The notes under the pieces: model-generated | Told to the model about the DNA's origin: nothing | Databases searched by the model: none | What the model saw: only the letters and a program-made list of their open reading frames with translations | Made by a program: the position numbers and the translations under genes | Source: Canis aureus | Taxonomy: Eukaryota; Chordata; Mammalia; Carnivora; Canidae | Assembly (NCBI RefSeq): GCF_053574225.1 | Contig: NC_135616.1 | Span: forward strand, 52,301,001 to 52,365,000 | Direction: 5' to 3' | Length of the DNA: 64,000 nucleotides | Shown here: positions 48,701-58,600 of the stretch, one piece after another | Layout: every line of letters starts with the position of its first letter | How positions within the stretch are numbered: the first letter of the stretch is position 1

Positions 48701-49613
48701 TGAGCACATGGTCTTCCCCATGTCCTTGCTTTCTCTGAGAAACTGTTACCAACTGCAAGCTCCTCCACCCCAATCCTCACTGCTGGCTTGTCAGTTGCAG
48801 ATGTCTCTCTTGGGCCTCAGATCCATCTGGCCAAATGCCCACACATATCTCCACCTATAGCTCCACACATGGCACAGAGATAGCCTGATCCCAAACTCCT
48901 CCCAATCCCTGTGCATTAGGGCCTCTCCTCCAGGATCCTCTCATGCTCTTGGTGATAATCATTAAGGACCTGCCAATTTGATGTTGTGAGTACTTCTTAT
49001 CTATCTTGACCTCACTTGAGGCCCGCCATGGTCTACCAACATCCAAGTCCCATGAGAAATAAATCTGTGCTCCCCAGAGACAACAGAGTGATCTGCTTCA
49101 GGAGATTTAACCATCTCATAGCCTGCTTCCATGACTTCCACAGTTTCGATGCCTGAAGCCCACTGCTTATGAACAGTGTCAATGCTCCTCACCACCCTAC
49201 CTGAGGGTGTCTCTCACCCAACCCTGCCCTGGAGATTGCACTCCACTAGAACCTAGCTGCTAGTTGTGCCACACACAGGATGCACCGTGCTCTGACTTGC
49301 ACATTCATACATGCTGCCCCTCTGCCTAGAATACTTCTTCTCCAACCACTGCCTCCTTCATCCTCTGGGGTCTCAGAATGCCGCCTACAAGCTCTATCAC
49401 CATTTAAGGACTACCAGTCTGTATGCTTCTCCACCAGAAACCCTCCCTCCAACCCAGGGCCTAGCAGAAAGCCAGCACATAGGAAATGTCTGATAAACTT
49501 GGTCCAAGAAATAAAATGTCTTAAGTCCTCTCTCTATAATACCTGAAGTGATGACACAGACTTAGTCCACATTACTGAATTTTTTTTTTTAATTTTTATT
49601 TATTTATGATAGT

Positions 49614-49663
<50 letters not shown>

Positions 49664-52600
49664 CAGAGACATAGGCAGAGGGAGAAGCAAGCTCCATGCA
49701 CCGGGAGCCTGACATGGGATTCGATCCCAGGTCTCCAGGATCGCACCCTGGGCCAAAGGCAGGCTCTAAACCGCTGCGCCACCCAGGGATCCCCACGTTA
49801 CTGAATTTTAAGCCTTTAACTTTCTGAACTTACTTGAAGAATTCAGTTTTCTCCTCTTCACTCTTCAATGTTAAACTTTTCAAGAAATTCACAACTTCTA
49901 GAAAATCATTCCTAAATGCCAAAGAGAAAAAAAATATAAAGGACAATAGATTACAGAAGGCATGTTAAACACAGAAGCAATAACCACAGACCACACTACG
50001 TAAGTCTTCAAGGAAACAATGTCCTGTGCCACTTAGAAGACATAATTTAAACTACATAGCTCATGAGGCAGGGGCTCTGAACCAGCCCGTGAAGAATCCA
50101 GCATTTTAAGAACAGCAAAGAGATCTGTGAAAAGGATACAGGCTTCAGCACACATGGTGTGCAAACACCCATAGACTCGGTGGTTTGAGCAATCAGAGGC
50201 ATCTGAACTTCTGTTGCAACAGATGTGGTGAAATGAACTGTCCTGAGAGCGATGGTACTGAGGTGATCAAGCACTGCAACAGTTGCTGAATCTCTAGTCT
50301 GCTATGGTGGAGTGAGAACTACGAGAGGGCTGGGGGAGAGGCATCTCGTGTGCCAATCACAGGAGCCTTCCCATCACTCCTGCCTGAAGCGGGGAGGCCA
50401 TTTTCTCAACCCGGTAGGGAGGAGGGTGAGAGGCTGTGGGCTCCCCACAGGGTCCCCGAGTCTGCTCCCATTCCCCTATCTCTCAGGACAAGGCTACTGG
50501 GCCTGGGATGGACACTGCCGTGTTCAGCCTCACCAGCTTCCTGTCCCGGGGTCGCCACATCTTACATCCACACCCCTTTCCAAACTCTGGCTTAGCAGCA
50601 GAGAAAAAGCACAAAAGTCTTTTTTTTTTTTTTTTTTAATCTACGATAGTCACACAGAGAGAGAGAGAGAGAGAGGCAGAGACACAGGCAGAGGGAGAAG
50701 CAGGCTCCACGTACCGGAAGCCCGACGTGGGACTCGATCCCGCGTCTCCATAATTGCGCCCTGGACCAAAGGCAGGCGCCAAACCGCTGTGCCACCCAGG
50801 GATCCCAAAAAGCACAAAAGTCTTAACTGAAGACTCATCAAGCTGGCTCGGCTGCCTCAGCAAGAGATGCCAACCCGGCTTCTCCTGCTCTCTCTGGCCA
50901 GGTTCTCGTCTCACGTCTAACCATCAGAATTCAGGAAGGGGGAAACAGTGTGTGTTTTAGCTTTCTCTCCCATCTCTACTTAAAATACAATTATCACTAA
51001 AGAACTCTTATCACACAGCGATGAGAGAATCTACTTGCAGTAAAGGACTATTCTTTGTAGAGGCCTTATATCAAGGTAAATAAAGTGCCTTATATCAAGG
51101 TAAATAAAGTGACTTGTAATGGGAAAGGTTTCGAACAGTTTCTCTGAAACACAAAATTCTAATAAATTTAGTGTAATGACCCCTCTGCCCTTTTTAATAT
51201 GGCCTCTAGCTCCACCCTGGAGGTAATTCATCCCCTCTGAGGATAACATCAGCTTTCCCCTCACTCTGGTTTTTCTCAGGCCCTCCAACTGCAAACACAT
51301 AAGGATCTTTAGTTTCAAAATGGACATAATGTCAATTTTGCTAATAAAAGTTGCGACCATGAAGTTAACCTGTGAGTCATGGAAAGGAGGAGGAGGATGC
51401 ATCATTAAAACTGACCTTGAAGAGAGGTTCAGAAACATCTCTGAATCCAGTGACAGTATTAACATTTTGTCGTGCCCTCCCTTTAAATCGACCTCTGTGC
51501 TCGTCCATCACGAATTACTAAACCAAGAAGACAATCTTCGGCCTGAAGAAAAATGAGCTCCGTTCCCCCAACAAGAAAAAATTTCAACAGTAACAATTCA
51601 TATCAATAACATGATGGCAGGGGAGTTTCTCAATTACCTGACAACCGCAAACCGCTGGACACAGCCTAGCTTCTTCTCCATCAGAAGTCCTAAGGGGACC
51701 TGGTTGTAACTTTAGACTCAAACCTTCACCACAGTTAAAGATTTCTCAAACTTCCTGTGATAGGAACCTGAGAGGCAGCCCAATCTCACCCTCTATTTTC
51801 CCACATGGACGTGATTTAACCTCTCCTGACGATGAACAGCAACAACAGAAGGGGCCGTGTGTCGGAGCCCCTGAGCCCCAGGGCCGAGCACAGGTCGGAG
51901 AGCAGGCCAGAGGCAGTGGGAGGGTCTGCAAGGCCCACCAGACTCCCTCACCTGAAGAAGTCATGGGACAGTAAGGTGCAGAGCGCTGGCCGACGGTTTG
52001 GAATAGGATTCAGCAGGGTTGAGTGCAAGGTCTGTTGGAAGCTGGAGAGAACATCCGCTGAAACTGAAATCCAGAGCTACAGTTAGTTTCCAATGCCTTC
52101 TCCCTCTTTCCAGGACCTCTATAGCTGGAGACTGACGAGAGCAAAAACCAACCTGTAAAAGCCCAAACAAACAAAGCCCTGGCTGTTGCTAACCAGCTTC
52201 CTGCTTGCCTGAAGCCAGACTCCTCCGGCAGGTGAGGAAAACTGATCTGCCGACACAGCCAACCCCCCAACCTTGCTCCCTGGCTGGCACTTTAATGCAG
52301 CTCAGGCCGGAAGAATGTCTAACAGGGCAGGTCTGTGGGCCTTTCCCACCAGGGTTCCCCTCCACAGAACAGGAAATGTTTTCTGAGTGGCTGTATTCTC
52401 TCATCTTCCAAGGATGGTACATAATTGCCACCATTCCAGACACAGTGGAGTAGTGTGTTCGTTCCCCACAAGGGAGGCTTCCTGACCCTAAGGGAGTATT
52501 CAGGCTGAGACAATTTAGAGCCAGCAGCTGAATGATGCTTGTAACTTCAGAACCCTGCAGGCACCTAGTAAAAGAAACCCCATGAGAACTGAAAGAAGCT

Positions 52601-55600
52601 TGGGCCAAGTGCAAGCCCGAGCCAGGCCAGCGAGGGCCTCACGCGGTAAGCACCAGTCCCAGAGGCAGGCAGGCACCTAGAGGCCTCGAGTGGCAGGAGC
52701 AGAGTGAGGCTGGCTCCAGGTGTGCCACTGGAGAGCTCAAAAGAGAGAAGAAAACCACGTGCTCAGTAGCCTGGACTTTCCGGGGCAACCAAAGAAAAGG
52801 TAAAGAGTACATTATATCCAGAAGAAACAAATCAAAAGGACTTGGAAAGAATAAGAGCAAATAAATGGTAAGCTTGACTTAGATTAATAAAAAATGTTGA
52901 ATCCTCCTCTTTCCTTCAGATTGTCACATGTCAGTCAGTAACAGCATTCATTTACACGGCTGGCTGAGTAAGGAACAGAGGCGTTAGACCAGCCTATCAA
53001 CACCACTTAATAAGAAAGGTAGCCAGTGATACTTGCAGTCAGAGCGGAGGGGCTCCTACTTCAAATGCTTCTAACTATGCAAAGTAAAGAAATCAAAGCT
53101 TCCTTCCTCACTGCTCTGAAGATCTGCCCTACACAGGTTACCTGGAAAGCAACAGGTTCCTAACTATCATCACAGACTGCAGTCCATTGAATCCATGCAG
53201 AACAGGCTGTGAATGACTTTCTTACTTATTCTGTAGATGTAGAAGAACTCCGACTCACCCTGTTCACTTAAGATTGTTAGCAAACTTTCCACCAATGTCC
53301 CAAACGCATAGGCATCACGGGCATGTCCATGTGACTCTGGCAGAGTGGTGAATTCTGGAGACTAAAAGCAGTAGAGATCATTAAAACTTGAGAATCTGCC
53401 GAATAAAACATGTCTAATTTTTCTCTGCAGCACTGTCTCCCATTTTTGCATTTATGATACTCACAGCTAACTACATAGTACCAAACACTGGCTTACAGGC
53501 TTCTAAACTATGAGTGAATGCAATTTATCAAAGATTTAAAAGTATCAAACAAGGGCGAGAAGAAAATAAAAGGCCTAAATATGATATGTCTATGGCTTTC
53601 AAAAATATTTTTGACTGCAACCCAGATTTAAAAATTTTTATTATTATTTTTAGTGGTAGTAGTACTGTACACACATATGTATAAATACACACATAATGGA
53701 AACAAAAACTTCATAAAACAATACTTATTAGCCTTACTATTACAGTACTTAGTGATATTTCGTTTTTACTCCTTTTCTCAAAATGCTCATCAGAATTTCT
53801 AACTCGATTTAAACCCTACAAATCAGTCTGAAAAACACTAGTACATACACACAGTACTGATTTGGATCAACATGATTTATTTCTAGTATTATGTCTATAT
53901 TTAGATTTGTAATTGGGTTTGTATTTCCTGTACAGTATATTAAATATGTCTTCAGGGATCACTGTTTACAATAGTTATTAAAACAATTTAGAGGGAGCAA
54001 CTTCCTTCATATTTACTGGTAAATACAGTCTTTCTTCATCAGTACCTGGTGGTGAAGACCAGAAACAAAACAGAATAGAAAGGTTCATCAACCTAGTAGG
54101 GAAATTTGTAGATGGACCTTTGTCACACAAGATTATTAATGCCAATAATCTCTCTTCTGTACCTCACGGAATCCTAACTGATCACCAATACGTAGATGAA
54201 AGGCTTGTGGGAAGCCCTAGAAGGGCTAGGGCTGTGGCTTCCCCAGCTCTCAGGGCTTCCAGCAAAATATAAGGACCATGAAATGTGTATGAAAAACCAA
54301 CTCTCTTCACCCTGCCATACCTCTATCTTTACACAGTGTCATGGCAGTCTGTACGACCAAAAATGGAACGGGACTGTCAAGAAAAAGGCTCCCTGCTGTG
54401 GTGATAAGATTAATCTGAGAAGCTGTCACGGCCAAAGGCATTATGAGGTATCCACAATGTAGCCAAGCAAGAAGGGGTAGACGAAAGGTCGTTTAAGTTT
54501 TTCATACTCAGTTACACAAAGAAGCCTTCGTTACAGCTGACGTATATCATCTTACCATCTCTTCAGGAGGGATAGATGCTGGGTCTCTTACTGACTGAAT
54601 ACTCCTCAGAAACTAGACAGAGAAATAAATCAAGGAAAATAATTCATACATAGGTTTGGTGAACCAATCTCTTACACCAAGTTACAGAAGCAACCAGCAA
54701 TGAACAGCAGCAATGAAGCCTTCAAACCAATGCCACATGTTAAATGGACAAATTTAAAACCTTGCTAGTTAAAAAATGTAAATACAGTACCTGGCATGGC
54801 ACGAGGCTTGGTAGAAAATGCAGGTTAGAACCCTTGCCTGTCCCCTCCAGCCGGCATAAGATGCCCTCTGCTGTTCATAGGCATCTCTGCATCTCACTGC
54901 CTTATACTAACAATTAGGAATACATCCTGCATAGTTATTACCCAATAAAAGGCTTTTCTAGCATAGAACAAATCTATCGTTAACCTTCCAACTGAATCAA
55001 GTCAATCTGAAGGCTTGCTGCCACATGAGATACAAAAGTGGAGGACCTTATAAGCTAGAGAGGACATCCACAGAACAAGGACATTCATTCACGGATTCAA
55101 AGAATATTTTTGAAGAGCTTCCATGTCCACTTACGGTCCAAGGAATACAGAAGGACTATGATAAATTCCCTGCCCCCAGCCAAGTGCCCACAACCTAGAA
55201 TGTAAACTAATAATTTCAGTGACGTGCCAAGTGCCATGGAAGCACAGAAGGAGGGCCTAATTATGTTGGGTAGGGAATACCCAGGGGAGGGCTTCACAAA
55301 GAGACCTTGCTAGATCTTAGAGTTTAGCTTCACCTTATACGTTCCAGAGAGCCCAAGGGAAGACGGGCCTCCCAGCAACAGAATGGCACACAAAGGAAGA
55401 AGAGCAGGAGGACCCCACATCCAAAAACACAGCAGAGCTGCCTGGAACAGGGTGGGGCCAGACTGCAGCTTGGTAACCGGACAAAGTATGGTAGGCTCAA
55501 GGGAGGCCAGGGAAGAGACTGTGGAGGGCCTTAGATGCTGTGGTAAAGAACCTGGAACATCAGTCACAGGATGAACTACATGCTGGTCTACTCATTAGAT

Positions 55601-58600
55601 GTACGGTGAATTCTGAGAAGAAAGGGATGGCCTGGGGCAGCAATAATCAGAGGAGCGTCTTCATGGTGGAAAAGCCCAGGAAGGTGCACATTCAGCATGG
55701 CTCACATGTGGGAGCCCCACAAGAGAACAGGGGAAAGCAGCCAGAGTCGGTAAGTCAGTGAGCCACCATGTCAGGGGGGTTGCCACGATGGGACTGGTTG
55801 TGGTTTTTTGTTTGTTTTTTTAGAGAGACCAGGTCTAGTGGCAACAGCAAAGTGGTGAAAACAAGAAACAAAAGAGACTAAGTGCATCAAGCTAGGAGGG
55901 AAATGTGCAGATCCCAGTCAGACAACTAAGAAGCATGGAGGCAGCAACAACACAGCCCTCTGGGAGCATCCTGATTCCAGCTCACAGGACACAATGTACA
56001 ACTTTGGACAATGTGGATGGTTGTTCAGAAACATTTCGTGAGTACCTATGCATGCCGGGCACTAGTCTAGGCAGAGATGTAAAGATACATGTGCGAGATG
56101 TTCACACTCTCAAGAAGCTCAAACACTGGGAAAGAAAACAGACACGTAAAGGTAATTCTAATATTAAACATTAAGTGAAGTCATTAAGGGCAGGGTACTA
56201 CAGGAACAGCAGGAGGAACACTGAATTAAAAAGTTAACTGAGCCATTTTACCTCTCAGTCTCAAGTGCCTCAGCTGCCAAATGAGGAGACAGGAATAAAT
56301 GACGGCCAGGGCCCCTCTGAAGGGTAAAATCCCTAGTGCCCTGTGAATGTGAGCACTGACAAAAAAGTCAAGTTTCCAAGTCTATGATCACCCTACCACT
56401 GAAGGAAAATTGGTTCTAGGTAAGAACCACCTACCACAATGCTCTCAAAGTCGAGGGCCATAGAGGGCCTATCCCGTGGCTCACCTCAGGTGTGGCCTGT
56501 AGAACTTTACACACGGTTTCCATTCCTCCCAGCTTCCAATGCCCATCTTCACTCACAAACACAGATGACAAGCACACGTTGTTGTGTGTTAGGTGTCCCT
56601 AGAAAAAACAACAGGAAGAGGCTGCCACTAGAATTTTTGAAGTAGGAGTTTTAAAAAACTAAATACGGGGGCACCTGGATGCTCCATTGGTGAAGCGTCT
56701 GCCTTCGGCTCAGGTTATGATCCCGGGGTCCTAGGATGGAGCCCTGAGTTGGGCTCCCTGCTCAGTGGGAAGCCTGTTTCTCTCTCTGCCTCTGACTCTC
56801 CCTCTGCTCGTGCTCTCTCTCAAATAAATAAATAAAATATTTTTAAAAATAAATTAAAAACTAAATACTGAACATAAAAAAAAGATATGACAAGTTGCCC
56901 CAGTTGTGGCAATAATGAATCAAGGTACAAATGTCAGGAATGACAGGCTGAACAAGCCTGCTTCAGCATCATGAGGCTAAAGTACAGGAAAGTACACTGG
57001 AAAGGCTTTTCCTTTGCTCAAATCATTGGTTCTATGGGTGTCAGGAAAACTGAAAGTTTCTTCAACTGAGTTAAAACCCGCATCGTTTGCTTCCATCCTT
57101 CAAAGATAAAAGCTTATCTTTGCTTCCACAGGTTATTGTATTACTTTTCTCCTCTAAATTCTTTCTCACCTATATTCTATCATGAACTCAGAACCACTTC
57201 ACCTGAAATCTTGTAGGCATTAAAAAACTGCCCAAAGAAGAGGAAAATGGAATGGTAAGGACCACCAGAAATACCCTACAGACCCAGGAGTGCTAAAATT
57301 TAAAACTATAAAAAATAATATAGTCAAATAAATAAGAAGGAAGAAGAAAATAAGAACAAGATTGGAGCATATGTTTTTTTCCCAAACTAGAAATCATTTC
57401 AGTACACAGGTACATCTTAAATATAGTATTCACTAGATCAAGTATGTACATATTTTGATATGAAACACTCCAAGACATATATATACTAAAGGAAGGTTCA
57501 GAATATGTTTGGTATTTTTACATTTGAGAAAAAAACAAGAATAAGTATATGCATATCTGGTTTCTATGCACACTGACATCTCTGGATGAATACACTGATC
57601 ACCACAGTTGCCTCTGGAGAGAGGTAGGTGCTGGATTCAGGATGGGAGGGCTTATTCTTCCTTATATGCACTCCCACACTATTCAAACTTTCTACCATGT
57701 GCATGTACTGTCTCCAACAAAGAAAAATGCCTCCACGTGAATCTTAAACATACTTTTAAGAGACAATAAATCCAAAGTGATATTTGGAATCTGTCTCCCA
57801 TTAATAGAAAAAGTTAAAAAAAATACACCGAGATGAGTCAAATGGAAATGTTTCTAACTTGTGACTAGTAATTTTAAATCTTGGAGGACTGCCAAAGGCC
57901 TTAGTACTTCAGAATATAAATCCTATCAAGAAATAGCTCAATAATACTGTCAAGAATAGACCAGAAGTAAACAAAGGCACTATACCCTCATCCCCTTAAG
58001 AGCAAACCTGACCACAGTGTTAAGAGACTGACTCTGGGGGTGCCTCGGTGGCTCAGCTGGTTAAGTGTCTGCCTTCAGCTAAGTTTATGATCATGGAGTC
58101 CTAGGACTGAGTCCAGCATCAGGCTCCCTGCTCAGTGGGAAGTCTGCTTCTCCCTCTCCTTTTGCCCCTCCCCCCACTCATGCTTGCTCTGTCTCTCTCT
58201 AATAAATAAATAACTTTTTTTGTTAAAGATTGATTATTTATTTATTTATTCATTCATTCATTCATTCATTCATTCATTCATGAGAGACACAGAGAGAAGC
58301 AGAGACATAGGAGAGGGAGAAGCAGCTCCCTGTGGGGACCCTGACACATGACTTGATCCCAGGACCCTGGGATCACGACCTGAGCCAAAGGCAGACGCTC
58401 GACCACTGAGCCACCCAGGTGTGACAATAACCTTGAAAAAAAAAAAAAAAAAGAGGCTGTTTCTCAATAGCACTGCCTACTTGAATAAGAAGGAGTGTGT
58501 AGGGGATCCCTGGGTGGCTCAGTGGTTTTGCGCCTGCCTTTGGCCCAGGGCGCGATCCTGGAGTCCCAGGATCGAGTCCCGCGTCGGGCTCCCTGCGTGG

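Noticed and set aside
50312..50830. 172-codon plus-strand frame
   Set aside because: Ends inside the antisense SINE at 50622-50806; the rest has no recognised motif.
52189..52614. 141-codon minus-strand frame in a GC-richer intron
   Set aside because: No known motif or splice-compatible placement in SCYL3, and the homologous protein has no residues to place here.
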